Shown: piece by piece, positions 16,149 to 25,784 of the stretch
How the letters are laid out: the number at the start of each line of letters is the position of its first letter
How positions within the stretch are numbered: position 1 is the stretch's first letter
From: UBA1426 sp050953365
Lineage (GTDB): Bacteria > Bacillota > Clostridia > Peptostreptococcales > Anaerovoracaceae
Length of the DNA: 64,000 nucleotides
Direction of reading: 5' to 3'
Assembly (NCBI GenBank): GCA_050953365.1
Contig: JBMNMN010000002.1
Coordinates: forward strand, 558,001-622,000
Position numbers and translations under genes: made by a program
The notes under the pieces: generated by a model
Databases searched by the model: none
Seen by the model: the letters and a program-made list of their open reading frames with translations, nothing else
What the model was told of the DNA's origin: nothing

Positions 16149-16874
16149 TTATTCCTCATCTAGAGGAATGGCGCAATTGTGGTAAACATTCTGCACGTCA
16201 TCGTTTTCTTCCAGCATATCAATCAACTTCTTAAGACTTTTAATTTCGGCTTCTCCAGGAGTTGCTTCCATGGAAGCAATGAGCTCTACATCCGCTTCGA
16301 CAAAATCGTAACCGGCCTTTTTTAAAGCATCGGATACGGCGCTGAAGTTTTCGGGTAAAGTCTGTACTTCGAAGCTGTCATCATGAGAGACGATATCTTC
16401 GGCTCCCGCTTCCAGAGCCGCCTCCATCAGAGAATCTTCGTCTATGGCATCGGATTTCTCGATGAGGATGATTCCCTTTCTTTCAAACATGTAAGAGACA
16501 CATCCCGGAACACCGAGATTGCCTCCGTGTTTATCGAATGCGTGCTTTAAAGAGGACGTGGTTCGATTCTTATTGTCCGTCAGCACCTCAACGATGAGAG
16601 CAACTCCGCCGGGCCCATAACCTTCAAAGACGCCAGACTCATAAGACTCGCCTGCTAATTCGCCGGTTCCTTTTTGGATTGCCCGGTTAATGTTGTCGTT
16701 TGGCATATTGATAGATTTCGCTTTTTCAATAGCATGTTTTAAGGCTACATTATATTCGGGGTCGCCGCCGGCCTTTGCAGCCACGGTAATAGCTCTGGCA
16801 TATTTTGTAAACAGTTGTCCTCGTTTCGCATCCTGGGCAGCTTTTCTGCCTGCAATTGTTCCATGTCTTCCCAT
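16149..16874 (-). CDS. yebC: YebC/PmpR-family protein (TACO1-like)
   Basis: Conserved protein of 241 residues, first described as a transcription regulator and more recently linked to translation of proline-rich stretches. It begins MGRHGTIAGRKAAQDAKRGQ and contains VEVLTDNKNRT and the GGNLGVPGCVSYMFERKG segment, all hallmarks of the family. The ATG at 16874 is preferred to the in-frame ATG at 16880 because AGGAGG abuts the latter and sits about seven bases from the former. It stands alone between 6S RNA and the activase giant. Confidence 0.93.
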   Translation of the reverse strand: MGRHGTIAGRKAAQDAKRGQLFTKYARAITVAAKAGGDPEYNVALKHAIEKAKSINMPNDNINRAIQKGTGELAGESYESGVFEGYGPGGVALIVEVLTDNKNRTTSSLKHAFDKHGGNLGVPGCVSYMFERKGIILIEKSDAIDEDSLMEAALEAGAEDIVSHDDSFEVQTLPENFSAVSDALKKAGYDFVEADVELIASMEATPGEAEIKSLKKLIDMLEENDDVQNVYHNCAIPLDEE

Positions 16875-16989
16875 TTTCATACCTCCTATGCAATGCGCAT
16901 ATCAAAACCTTATACCTCCTTAATCATAATGAGATATAACAAGGGCTTTACTTCTTCTTCAAATTCATCTTATCAATAAATAATACGCA

Positions 16990-19900
16990 TTACAAGGCAG
17001 GCGGAGGTTCTTCTGCTTCCATATGCTTAAAGGCAGTTGCCATCATCAGCTTTATCCGGTTCAATTGATTGACGTCACTTGCTCCCGGGTCATAATCAAT
17101 TGCAGCAATATTGGCTTTTGCATTGTAGTTTCTCAGCGCCTTAATCATGCCTTTTCCTGTCACGTGATTAGGCAAGCAAGCAAAAGGCTGAAGGCAGACG
17201 ATGTTTGTTACACCGCTGTCAATGAGTTCCACCATCTCCCCCGTGAGAAGCCATCCTTCTCCGCATTGGTTGCCGAGAGATACGATCTTCTTTGCCTTTT
17301 CAGCCGTTTCTCTAATATGAGCAGGACCATGAAAGCGTTTGCTTTCGTTCAGAGCCTTACGCGCATCGGAGCGGAACCACTCGATTATATGAAGGGCCGC
17401 TTTGTTCTTCAGCGTAGTAATGTAGCTCCCGGACAATTGACGAAGATTATACTCTTTACTATGCATGCCATATAGGAAAAAATCCATTAAGTCCAGTACT
17501 ACCGCCTCGCCTCCTTCGTTTTCGATTACACTGACTATGTCGTTGTTTGCCATGGGATGGTACTTAACAAGGATTTCTCCTACAACACCCACTTTCGGTT
17601 TCCTGATATTGCGGAGAGGCAGTTCATCAAATTCCTTTATCATTTGCCTTATATTCTTTCTTAGAATTTTAAGGCTTCCGTCTCTAACGTTATTAAGCGC
17701 AATATTAGACCATTTCTCTGCAAGGGCATCGGCAGAACCCTTTTCCGCTTCATATGGCCTTGTCGCATAAAGAATGCGCATCAAAACGTCGCCGTAAAGC
17801 AGCGACATGAATCCCCTCTTAATGAGCCCCGGCGTTATGGTGAAACCGGGATTGCTCTCCAAGCCTACCCAGCTAAAAGAGATGACGGGTACATGTTCCA
17901 TGTTCAGGTCGATCAGCGCTCTTCTCAACAGTGAGATGTAATTGCTGGCGCGGCACTGCCCTCCGGTCTGTGAAAATATCACCGCCGTCCGGTCTAAATC
18001 ATATTTGCCGGACTTCAGTTCATGAATGATCTGTCCCAATGCAACGATGGTGGGATAACATGCATCGTTATTAATATAACGAAGGCCTTCCTCCACCGCG
18101 TCCTTATCTACGGAAGGCATGAGGACCGCGCGATACCCTTCCTCACGTAATGCTGCCTCTACAAACTGAAAATGAATCGGTGACATTTGCGGAATCAGTA
18201 AGGTATAATCACGCTTCATTTCCTTCGTAAACAGCGTTCTTATATATGGTTTGGCAAAGGGCTCCGGTTTAATTTCATTTTTTGTCCGCTCGGACATTGC
18301 TGCCCGAAGAGATCGGATTCGGATCCTTGCCGCTCCCAGGTTGGAGCCTTCGTCGATTTTTAAGACCGTATACAATTTGTTACGATTCCGCAGCAACTCT
18401 TCCACTTGCTCCGTCGTAACCGCATCCAAGCCGCAGCCGAAAGAATTCAATTGTACCAGCTCAAGCTCTTCATGATCCCCTGCAACTTCCGCTGCTTTAT
18501 ATAGCCTGGAATGATACATCCACTGATCCAGGACGCGTATGGGTCTTATTAAGTCGGCAAGATGGCATACGGAATCTTCCGTAAGCACAACCATACCGAA
18601 AGAATTTATCATCTTATCGATGCCGTGGTTGATTTCCGGATCCAAATGATATGGCCTTCCGGCTAAAATAATTCCCTGGAGGTTCTTCTCTTTTATCTGC
18701 TTAAGGGTCTGCTCGCCCTGATAGCGAACATCCTTTTTAAAAGCTCTGTCTTCCTCTCTCGCCTTTTTCACTGCGGCTTTGATTTCTTTTTTGCCGATTC
18801 CAAACTCGGAAAAAAGTTCATAAAGCCTTTTTACCAATCGGGAATCCTTATCGTAAGGCAAGAAGGGATGGAGAAGCTGGGCGCCATATTCCTGCAGCAC
18901 ATCCCGCATATTTCCGGCAATTGCCTCTGGATAGGTAGCTACAATAGGGCAATTATAATGGTTTGGCGCAGTTTCGTCCTCAACAACTTCGTGATTGATA
19001 CAAGGATAAAATATTCTTTTAATTCCCTGTTTTGCAAGCCACTTAATATGACCGTGCACCAATTTAGCGGGATAGCATATTGTATCCGAAGCGATGGTCT
19101 CCATACCCAATTCATAAAGGCTTTTGGAAGAAACCGGAGAAAGCACAACGCGAAATCCCAGTTCCGTGAAAAAAGTAAACCAGAAGGGATAGTTTTCGTA
19201 CATGTTTAGTACCCTGGGAATCCCGATTTCGCCTCGCGGGGCACGATCTTTCTCAAGAGGTTTATATTGAAAAAGCCTGTTGAATTTATATTCGAAAAGA
19301 TTGGGAAGCTTGTTCTCCAAAATCTGCTTACCGGCGCCTTTTTCACAGCGATTACCTGTTATGAAACGGTTACCGTCGTTAAATTTATTGATGGTGAGCA
19401 GGCAATTATTCTCGCAGCCCTTGCATCTTCCATGAGAATTGTCCACAGAAAATGCGCCCAGTTGATCGTAAGGAATAATAGCGGAGCGGTCCCCTTCCCT
19501 ATAATTAGAAAGAGCTATTAAAGCTGCCCCATAGGCGCCCATAATGCCGGCGATATCCGGGCGAACTACCTCTTTTCCGACAATTTTTTCTATGCTTCTC
19601 AGCACCGCATCGTTCAGGAACGTACCTCCCTGAACGACTACTCTTTCTCCCGCTTCATCCGGGTTTCTGAGTTTAATGACTTTGTATAGGGCGTTCCGTA
19701 TCACAGAATAGGACAGACCAGCCGAAATATCTCCGATGGTCGCCCCTTCTTTCTGTGCTTGTTTTACCTTTGAGTTCATGAAAACCGTACATCTTGTACC
19801 AAGATCCACGGGGTTTTCAGCAAAGAGCGCTTCTTTCGCAAAATCCGCCACATCCATATCCACCGACTTTGCGTAGGTTTCCAGAAATGATCCGCAGCCG

Positions 19901-21228
19901 GAAGAACAGGCTTCGTTGAGCATGATATTGTAGATTGCATTGTCCTTAATCCGCATGCACTTCATATCCTGGCCGCCGATATCCAGTATAAAGTCTACTC
20001 CCGGCAGGAATTCCGCCGCAGCTTTGTAATGGGCAATAGTTTCTATTTCGCCCAAGTCTACACGAAAAGCTGCCCGAACCAAGCCCTCTCCATAACCGGT
20101 CACCGTAGATTGTCCTATATAGGCATCCCGCGGCATTTGATCGTAAAGTTCGCGAAGCATCTCCAACACAGCATCCAGCGGTTTGCCTTCGTTATTTTTA
20201 TAAAAAGAGTAAAGCAGGTTTTTTTCTTCGTCGATGAGGGCAGCCTTTGTTGTAGTGGACCCGGCATCAATACCCAGGAAAAGACTGCCTTTTGCTTGTG
20301 ATAACGGTCTTCGTTTGATACGGTTTTTCTCGTGTCTTTCGATGAAATCTGCATATTCAGCCTCGTTCTCAAAGAGCGGAGGCAGATGCTTGCTAACATT
20401 CAATTGGTTTTCATCCGCATCTTTTAGGCGCTTTAAAATCTCTTTCAGTTCAATGTATTCCTTTTTCTCCGACAGAAATGCGGCTCCCAAGGCAACAAAA
20501 TATTCGGAATCCTCCGGAAAGATCACTTGATCCGGCGTCAATTCCAAAGTCTTGATGAAACGCTGCCGCAATTCCGAAAGAAAGGATAAGGGTCCGCCAA
20601 GGAAGGCCACATTTCCTTTGATCGTGCGACCGCAAGCCAGGCCGCTGATGGTCTGATTCACTACGGCCTGAAAAATGGAAGCGGCCAGATCCGCAATATC
20701 TGCTCCCTCATTGATCAAAGGTTGTATATCTGTTTTTGCGAAGACACCGCAGCGAGCGGCGATGGGATAAATCAACTTATGTCTTTTGGCGCTCTCATTG
20801 AGCCCGGCAGCATCCGTAGAAAGAAGCACTGCCATTTGGTCGATAAAAGCCCCCGTACCTCCTGCGCAAGTGCCGTTCATTCTCTGCTCGATGGAAGGAC
20901 CGTAAAAAGTAATTTTGGCATCTTCGCCGCCTAACTCAATGGCTACATCCGTCTCCGGTATGTAACGTTCCACGGCGGCGCTGCAGGAAATAACCTCCTG
21001 CTCAAAATCAATTCCTAATAGATTAGAAATAGCCAAGCCTCCCGACCCGGTTATAGCGACCGTGCATCGGGTATCCGGATACTGCGAAACCAGATCTCCA
21101 ATCATTTCCGTAAATTTATCGAAAACGTTGGACATATGTCTTTCGTATCTTTTATACAAAATATGATTCTCCGAGCTGAGGAGAATCAATTTTATCGTAG
21201 TCGATCCGATATCGATCCCTAATCTCAT
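16990..21228 (-). CDS. Acyl-CoA dehydratase activase-related giant protein (BadF/HgdC type, DUF2229)
   Basis: Protein of 1,412 residues with two actin-like ATPase modules in tandem. The first starts MRLGIDIGSTTIKLILLS. The second starts near residue 318 with LFLGIDAGSTTTKAALID. The second also carries NEACSSGCGSFLETYAKS, the segment that in HgdC supplies the cysteine for the [4Fe-4S] cluster shared by the dimer. A CKGCENNC cysteine cluster follows near residue 630, then a long C-terminal part related to 2-hydroxyacyl-CoA dehydratase subunits. Known activators use ATP to push an electron into the dehydratase. These large fusions are common in anaerobes but their substrate is not established. 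No separate dehydratase genes lie nearby. Length is normal for the fused family. Confidence 0.85.
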   Translation of the reverse strand: MRLGIDIGSTTIKLILLSSENHILYKRYERHMSNVFDKFTEMIGDLVSQYPDTRCTVAITGSGGLAISNLLGIDFEQEVISCSAAVERYIPETDVAIELGGEDAKITFYGPSIEQRMNGTCAGGTGAFIDQMAVLLSTDAAGLNESAKRHKLIYPIAARCGVFAKTDIQPLINEGADIADLAASIFQAVVNQTISGLACGRTIKGNVAFLGGPLSFLSELRQRFIKTLELTPDQVIFPEDSEYFVALGAAFLSEKKEYIELKEILKRLKDADENQLNVSKHLPPLFENEAEYADFIERHEKNRIKRRPLSQAKGSLFLGIDAGSTTTKAALIDEEKNLLYSFYKNNEGKPLDAVLEMLRELYDQMPRDAYIGQSTVTGYGEGLVRAAFRVDLGEIETIAHYKAAAEFLPGVDFILDIGGQDMKCMRIKDNAIYNIMLNEACSSGCGSFLETYAKSVDMDVADFAKEALFAENPVDLGTRCTVFMNSKVKQAQKEGATIGDISAGLSYSVIRNALYKVIKLRNPDEAGERVVVQGGTFLNDAVLRSIEKIVGKEVVRPDIAGIMGAYGAALIALSNYREGDRSAIIPYDQLGAFSVDNSHGRCKGCENNCLLTINKFNDGNRFITGNRCEKGAGKQILENKLPNLFEYKFNRLFQYKPLEKDRAPRGEIGIPRVLNMYENYPFWFTFFTELGFRVVLSPVSSKSLYELGMETIASDTICYPAKLVHGHIKWLAKQGIKRIFYPCINHEVVEDETAPNHYNCPIVATYPEAIAGNMRDVLQEYGAQLLHPFLPYDKDSRLVKRLYELFSEFGIGKKEIKAAVKKAREEDRAFKKDVRYQGEQTLKQIKEKNLQGIILAGRPYHLDPEINHGIDKMINSFGMVVLTEDSVCHLADLIRPIRVLDQWMYHSRLYKAAEVAGDHEELELVQLNSFGCGLDAVTTEQVEELLRNRNKLYTVLKIDEGSNLGAARIRIRSLRAAMSERTKNEIKPEPFAKPYIRTLFTKEMKRDYTLLIPQMSPIHFQFVEAALREEGYRAVLMPSVDKDAVEEGLRYINNDACYPTIVALGQIIHELKSGKYDLDRTAVIFSQTGGQCRASNYISLLRRALIDLNMEHVPVISFSWVGLESNPGFTITPGLIKRGFMSLLYGDVLMRILYATRPYEAEKGSADALAEKWSNIALNNVRDGSLKILRKNIRQMIKEFDELPLRNIRKPKVGVVGEILVKYHPMANNDIVSVIENEGGEAVVLDLMDFFLYGMHSKEYNLRQLSGSYITTLKNKAALHIIEWFRSDARKALNESKRFHGPAHIRETAEKAKKIVSLGNQCGEGWLLTGEMVELIDSGVTNIVCLQPFACLPNHVTGKGMIKALRNYNAKANIAAIDYDPGASDVNQLNRIKLMMATAFKHMEAEEPPPAL

Positions 21229-21436
21229 TAATGTGCCAGCCTCCCAGTTTGTTGCTTTTCATTATAGCATGATGAATTCCCTCCTGTAAACAAGTTTCTA
21301 CATATATATATATATGTGCTATATATATAAATCCAAAATCGAGAGCCATATATGCGTACCTATTGCGACTGATGAAAGATATATAAAGAGAGCGGAATGG
21401 ATTTAGCGACAGGCAAATAAAATAACGCAATAATAA

Positions 21437-21465
21437 CGAAAGGAACCCTAAACAGGTTCCTTTCG
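21437..21465 (-). terminator. Terminator after the YcdB/SLH gene
   Basis: CGAAAGGAACC (21437-21447) and GGTTCCTTTCG (21455-21465) form an 11-pair perfect stem with a seven-base loop. It lies 42 bases past the minus-strand stop codon at 21507. The bases after it are T-rich but interrupted. The AT-repeat tract near 21300 lies beyond it. Confidence 0.7.
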
Positions 21466-21506
21466 TCTCAAAGAAATATAACGCAATACAGCGCTTCTAC
21501 CACACT

Positions 21507-23567
21507 TTATTTCACTTTAAGCGTATTATAAATCGCCGACGCCGCTTCTGCATTTGTCATAGTCTTTGTCCCGTAAAACCATCCTTTTGCATCTCCTCGC
21601 ATAATGCCCAAACCGTAGCAAAGCATAGCGTACCCTTTGTAATTCTCATCTACCCGATCTTTGAACATATTGTTATAGATTTCGGAACGCTCTCCTGCAA
21701 GCCCCAGACCCAGATACCGGATCAGGAATTTTGCCCCATCCTGTCTTGCCAGCGGTGATTCGGGCGCTTTCTCCCCTTCTTTTATGATGCCTCTGTTTTC
21801 AAGCATATCATAAAGATCTTCGTCATCGTAGTATTTCATTTCCGGCGCGAACAGATAGCGGAAGAAATCTATTTGTGTAATGGCATTGTCCGGTTTGAAG
21901 AAGTCGGAGGTCAAATAATAGCCGTTTTCCATCAATTCCCTTACGATCTTTTCACTCCAATGCCCCCGAATATCCTGGTATTGCGGTCTCTCACCGCTTT
22001 CATATAGTTTTCCGTTTGACATAATCCTTTTGCCTGTAAATGGTTCGAAAATCGCCGTTCTGGCAGTTTCATCAAAACCATATACTAAGTCCGGATTGCC
22101 GTCTTTCCCTGTTTTTTCGTATACAATATCGAAAGAGTATTCCTTCGTCATCTCGTTCATCATTTCCGCATCCGTGAGCACATCTGCGATGGACGGAAAG
22201 ATTGCTTTTTCAAACCAGTTGCAATTGTAGTAGGTAATATTGCCCGTTTTGCGGTCTACGGTTACAGCGAAGCCGTTATCAATGAACGCTGCGCCATTGA
22301 CAGACCGATGATAGCGGAACGAATATGCTTCGGGTTTTTCTTCTTCCCGGACAAATACTATATCCTCCATATAATCGGGAACGTATACACTCTGCGAAAA
22401 CTTATCGGCTGCAACCTTTTGAAGGAAACTTTCCGCGATCTTCCTTGCGACATCTTTTGTAAGGTCGCGTTTTCCGTCCGTATCATCGCCGTAATAACTG
22501 TAGTTCAGGAGTTCGCCGGTTCGGGCATCAACGGCACCGTAGAGTTTATCGAAAAAGATTTCCCAAATGTATTTTTCACCATCAACCGCATCTTTCCGCA
22601 ATGAGGTCCGCGTCATATCCATGGATTTAATACTTAACGGAATTTGTTCGGTCAATTTCACAATCGCATCATCCTTTGTAAGAAGCTTGCCTAATTTTTC
22701 AATGGCTTCCAGCTCCTCCTTAGTCAAATTCCGCTCATCTATGCCCCCCATGCCGCCTGCGCCCTTGGCTTCATCGGCAAGCGGATAGAATACTCTGCCA
22801 TAGCCATAAAGATCTACAGCTTCACCTGTATGGGCATCTATGGCCTTTGCGCTGCCTGCTATTCTATATGCCGGGAAAACGGTCAATTGCTTGTCTTTAT
22901 AATCATAATAGGATCTATATATCAATTCCATTCCAATGCTTTCCAAAAAAGCTGCCTTTGCTTCATCCACTCCGATGATCCCTTCTGCCGCAGGAAAATT
23001 CGGCAGTTCAAAACCCGCTTCCAGTCCGGAATAGGATTCAACAATGCCTGTATATTTATTTACTCTTATTGAAATATTTATAAACGAAACGGGTATGCTT
23101 TCAACATGATACCGGTACGCAAAAACGTGGCTGTAGTTGTCGCGGAGACTGTTTTGCAAATTCACTTCCCTCATATGTGAAGCGAGATTCGGTACTGCTT
23201 TTTGCAGAAATTCTTTCGATGTGGCGGCCGCCTGCTCTCTGGTTACCTTGGCTAATCCGGACTCATCTGTTTTCCGATAGTGTTCAAAATAAAGCAGGTT
23301 GCCCTTCCAGTCTATGGAAGCGTAGATTGCCGCATTGCTATCCGCGCTTGCCCAATTGAGGTTCCAAACGGTGCCGGATCCCCACTCCGTCTCCTGGTCA
23401 TGGGTGTAATATGAAAAATCTTTGTAATCTTGCGGTATTTCAACGATGGTTTTTACAGCAAGAATGGCCTGTTCCAACCCTTTTCCATCCTCTTCGCCTG
23501 CATGGACCGGAATGGCCAAAGAAAGCATAAGGCATATAATCAGCGCGAGGCATAAACGTATCTTCAT
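21507..23567 (-). CDS. YcdB/YcdC-domain surface protein with C-terminal S-layer homology region
   Basis: Exported protein of 686 residues. An N-terminal signal peptide (MKIRLCLALIICLMLSLAIP, then a VHAG cleavage region) is followed by repeats of the YcdB/YcdC domain, a PepSY-related fold. Recurrent features are VTREQAAATSKEFLQK, VDEAKAAFLESIG and DLTKDVARKIAESFLQK, each followed by a GNxxYYNxNW-like strand. From about residue 535 two S-layer-homology-like segments appear (YQDIRGHWSEKIVRELMENG and the FKDRVDENYKGY to MTNAEAASAIY stretch), which should tether the protein to the cell wall. The ATG at 23567 is chosen for GGGGAGG just upstream. Function is unknown. Confidence 0.85.
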   Translation of the reverse strand: MKIRLCLALIICLMLSLAIPVHAGEEDGKGLEQAILAVKTIVEIPQDYKDFSYYTHDQETEWGSGTVWNLNWASADSNAAIYASIDWKGNLLYFEHYRKTDESGLAKVTREQAAATSKEFLQKAVPNLASHMREVNLQNSLRDNYSHVFAYRYHVESIPVSFINISIRVNKYTGIVESYSGLEAGFELPNFPAAEGIIGVDEAKAAFLESIGMELIYRSYYDYKDKQLTVFPAYRIAGSAKAIDAHTGEAVDLYGYGRVFYPLADEAKGAGGMGGIDERNLTKEELEAIEKLGKLLTKDDAIVKLTEQIPLSIKSMDMTRTSLRKDAVDGEKYIWEIFFDKLYGAVDARTGELLNYSYYGDDTDGKRDLTKDVARKIAESFLQKVAADKFSQSVYVPDYMEDIVFVREEEKPEAYSFRYHRSVNGAAFIDNGFAVTVDRKTGNITYYNCNWFEKAIFPSIADVLTDAEMMNEMTKEYSFDIVYEKTGKDGNPDLVYGFDETARTAIFEPFTGKRIMSNGKLYESGERPQYQDIRGHWSEKIVRELMENGYYLTSDFFKPDNAITQIDFFRYLFAPEMKYYDDEDLYDMLENRGIIKEGEKAPESPLARQDGAKFLIRYLGLGLAGERSEIYNNMFKDRVDENYKGYAMLCYGLGIMRGDAKGWFYGTKTMTNAEAASAIYNTLKVK

Positions 23568-23690
23568 CTCTTCCTCCCCTTTCACAGTTCTTTCCCGTCA
23601 AATATAAACAGAAGTAATTACTAATTTAATAAGACGGAAATGAAGAAAAAAAGTTCCGGATTTCCCAATGGATGAACAAGTTCAAATATA

Positions 23691-23733
23691 AAAAAAGTAG
23701 TTGTAAATAGTGGCTGACACCAAATACAACTAC
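23691..23733 (-). terminator. Terminator after exonuclease III gene
   Basis: GTAGTTGTA (23697-23705) and TACAACTAC (23725-23733) pair perfectly. On the minus strand the stem is followed by a run of T (23691-23696). It lies about 28 bases beyond the stop codon of the exonuclease gene. Confidence 0.8.
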
Positions 23734-23760
23734 ACTTGTAATAACTATATTGAGAAAACA

Positions 23761-24516
23761 CTATAGATCAATGTGCATGACGACGGGGCAGTGGTCGCTG
23801 CCGTAGATATCATTGCGCAAAATTACATCGTTAACCTTATGCTTAATACGGTCAGAAACTAAAAAATAATCAATCCTCCACCCTGCATTGTTGGCACGGG
23901 CATTGAAACGATACGACCACCATGTATAAGCGCCTTCCAAATCCGGATAAAGATAGCGGAAAGTGTCCGTAAATCCCGATGCAAGCAGTTCGGTAAATTT
24001 AGCTCTTTCCTGATCGGAAAACCCCGCATTTCCACGGTTTGTTTTTGGGTTTTTCAAATCAATTTCCTGATGCGCTACATTTAGATCTCCGCATATTATA
24101 ACCGGTTTTTTTTCGTCCAGCTTTTTTGCGTAGTTGCGAAAAGCATCCTCCCATTCCATTCGATAGTCAATCCTCGCCAATCCGTCCTGGGCATTGGGAG
24201 CATATTGGTTTATTATGTAAAAATCTTCGTACTCCAGAGTGATAGCCCTACCCTCCGTATCATGACCGGGTGCATCGATGTCATACTGAACGGACAGGGG
24301 CTCTTTAAGCGTAAAGATGGCCGTCCCCGAATAGCCTTTTCTTACCGCGCTGTTCCAAAACTGTGAATAGCCTTCAAGGAGAACATCTGCCTGATCTTTA
24401 TGCATTTTTGTTTCCTGAACGCACATAATATCGGGGGATTCCTCCTTCACAAAGTCAAGAAATCCCTTCCCCATACAGGCGCGAAGTCCGTTAACGTTCC
24501 AGGTAATCAACTTCAT
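23761..24516 (-). CDS. xth: Exodeoxyribonuclease III / AP endonuclease
   Basis: Base-excision-repair enzyme of 251 residues that cuts at abasic sites. It begins MKLITWNVNGLRACMGKG and contains the metal-binding CVQETKMH, then GDLNVAHQEIDL and the terminal IYGSDHCPVVMHIDL, the EEP-family active-site motifs. The ATG at 24516 gives the normal start; the frame is open upstream only through the rnpB terminator. AAAGGAAA precedes the start. It lies downstream of rnpB on the same strand. Confidence 0.95.
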   Translation of the reverse strand: MKLITWNVNGLRACMGKGFLDFVKEESPDIMCVQETKMHKDQADVLLEGYSQFWNSAVRKGYSGTAIFTLKEPLSVQYDIDAPGHDTEGRAITLEYEDFYIINQYAPNAQDGLARIDYRMEWEDAFRNYAKKLDEKKPVIICGDLNVAHQEIDLKNPKTNRGNAGFSDQERAKFTELLASGFTDTFRYLYPDLEGAYTWWSYRFNARANNAGWRIDYFLVSDRIKHKVNDVILRNDIYGSDHCPVVMHIDL

Positions 24517-24541
24517 TACGGCACATTTCCTTTCATAATTC

Positions 24542-24575
24542 AAAAAACATCTATGGAGTCTCAATGACCCCATAG
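24542..24575 (-). terminator. Terminator of rnpB
   Basis: CTATGGgGTC/GACtCCATAG form a hairpin (24551-24575) followed on the minus strand by six T (24542-24547). It directly follows the 3' end of RNase P RNA. Confidence 0.85.
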
Positions 24576-24583
24576 ACGACATG

Positions 24584-24963
24584 TGAGTAAGACTATAAGC
24601 CGGGTTCTGTATTCGACGATCATCTATCTAGGCCTGCTGTCACCAACAGGCTCATGCGACCTACCTCTCGGGAAGCGACGGGCAGCCGCCTTTCAGGAAC
24701 TGTGCCTTTCGGCAATTTCCTCCCTAACTTGGTCTTGCTCCGGGTGGGGTTTACACGGCCGGTATGTTACCATACCGCCGGTGAGCTCTTACCTCACCAT
24801 TTCAACCTTACCTCGGCGCTTGCGCCGGTGGGCGGTGTGTTTCTGTTGCACTTTCCCTGAAGTCACCTTCGCCAGACGTTATCTGGCACCCTTGCCCTGT
24901 GGAGCCCGGACTTTCCTCATGAACGGGATTCCTCCCGCCCACGCGACCGTCCGTCTTACTCAC
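24584..24963 (-). ncRNA. rnpB: RNase P RNA, class A
   Basis: Catalytic RNA of about 380 nt that trims the 5' leader of tRNA precursors. On the minus strand the universally conserved segments are present: GAGGAAAGTCCGGGCTCC near the 5' end, CAACAGAAAC in the middle, and GAACCCGGCTTATAG near the 3' end. The outermost bases TGAGTAAGAC and GTCTTACTCA pair to close helix P1. The CCTGTTGGTGACAGCAGG hairpin and general layout fit the ancestral class A fold, usual in Clostridia and unlike the class B RNA of Bacillus. A terminator follows. Confidence 0.95.
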
Positions 24964-24967
24964 AAAA

Positions 24968-25774
24968 TTAGTATACCATATAATCAAAGGGATTCACAAT
25001 AACATTAGATTCCAATATTTCCACTTGATCCTGAACGGCTTTTCTCAATTTTTCCGCAAAATTTTTTACGAATATATATTCAGTCCCATAGTGACCCGCA
25101 TCGATGATATTCAGTCCCATTTCTCTTGCTTTTTGCGCTTGATGGTGCCTCACATCCCCTGTTATGAGCAAATCGCAATCGTTGCGTATTGCCGCATCGA
25201 TGGAATCACCTGCTGATCCGGTACAGATGGCTACGTTCCGAATCGATGCATCGGGATCGCCCACGATTTGCGGAGGCTTTGTCAGGTTGAGGGCCGATTC
25301 CACCAAGGCCGCTGCTTCCTTAAGCGAAAGCGGGGTCTCAAAGCTTCCCATTCGGCCTATAATTTCTTTATCGCCGAAAGGCGTCCAAATCTTCAGTCTA
25401 CGAACCTTTTGCAGATCCAGAAGGTCGGCAAGATAATCGTTGTTTCCTCCAAATACGGAGTCAAAGGATGTATGAGCTGTGTATACGGTAATTTCGTGGC
25501 GAATTAATTCAATAATATAGTTCCCCGTTAAGGTTCCCGCATCCACCACATCGATCTTCTCCATGAGGAGGGGGTGGTGGGTGACAAGAAAATCTGCCTT
25601 TCTCTTTACCGCTTCGGAAATGACCGCATTGGTAATTTCCAGGCAAACCATAATGCGTTCCACTTTCTCTTTGCCCATATTGATCTGGTAGCCGCCGTTA
25701 TCCCATTCCTCTTCCAGTTCCCGGGGAGCTATGATTCTTAACTGGTCCGTCAATTCATCAATCTTGATCGCCAT
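24968..25774 (-). CDS. Nif3-like dinuclear metal center protein (DUF34)
   Basis: Member of the Nif3/YbgI family, 268 residues, the short form without the inserted PII-like domain found in YqfO. Likely metal ligands are in LVTHHPLLM, AHTSFDS and DAGHYGTE. The family forms hexameric rings with two metal ions per subunit. Earlier labels as GTP cyclohydrolase are not well supported and the true substrate is uncertain. It is ten bases downstream of trmK, a pairing seen throughout Firmicutes, and just upstream of rnpB. Confidence 0.92.
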   Translation of the reverse strand: MAIKIDELTDQLRIIAPRELEEEWDNGGYQINMGKEKVERIMVCLEITNAVISEAVKRKADFLVTHHPLLMEKIDVVDAGTLTGNYIIELIRHEITVYTAHTSFDSVFGGNNDYLADLLDLQKVRRLKIWTPFGDKEIIGRMGSFETPLSLKEAAALVESALNLTKPPQIVGDPDASIRNVAICTGSAGDSIDAAIRNDCDLLITGDVRHHQAQKAREMGLNIIDAGHYGTEYIFVKNFAEKLRKAVQDQVEILESNVIVNPFDYMVY

Positions 25775-25784
25775 CTTTTACCTC

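Noticed and set aside
21300..21330. TA-rich repeat tract as a replication or integration signal
   Set aside because: It is a simple TATATA run between a start codon and a terminator, with no DnaA boxes or flanking repeats.
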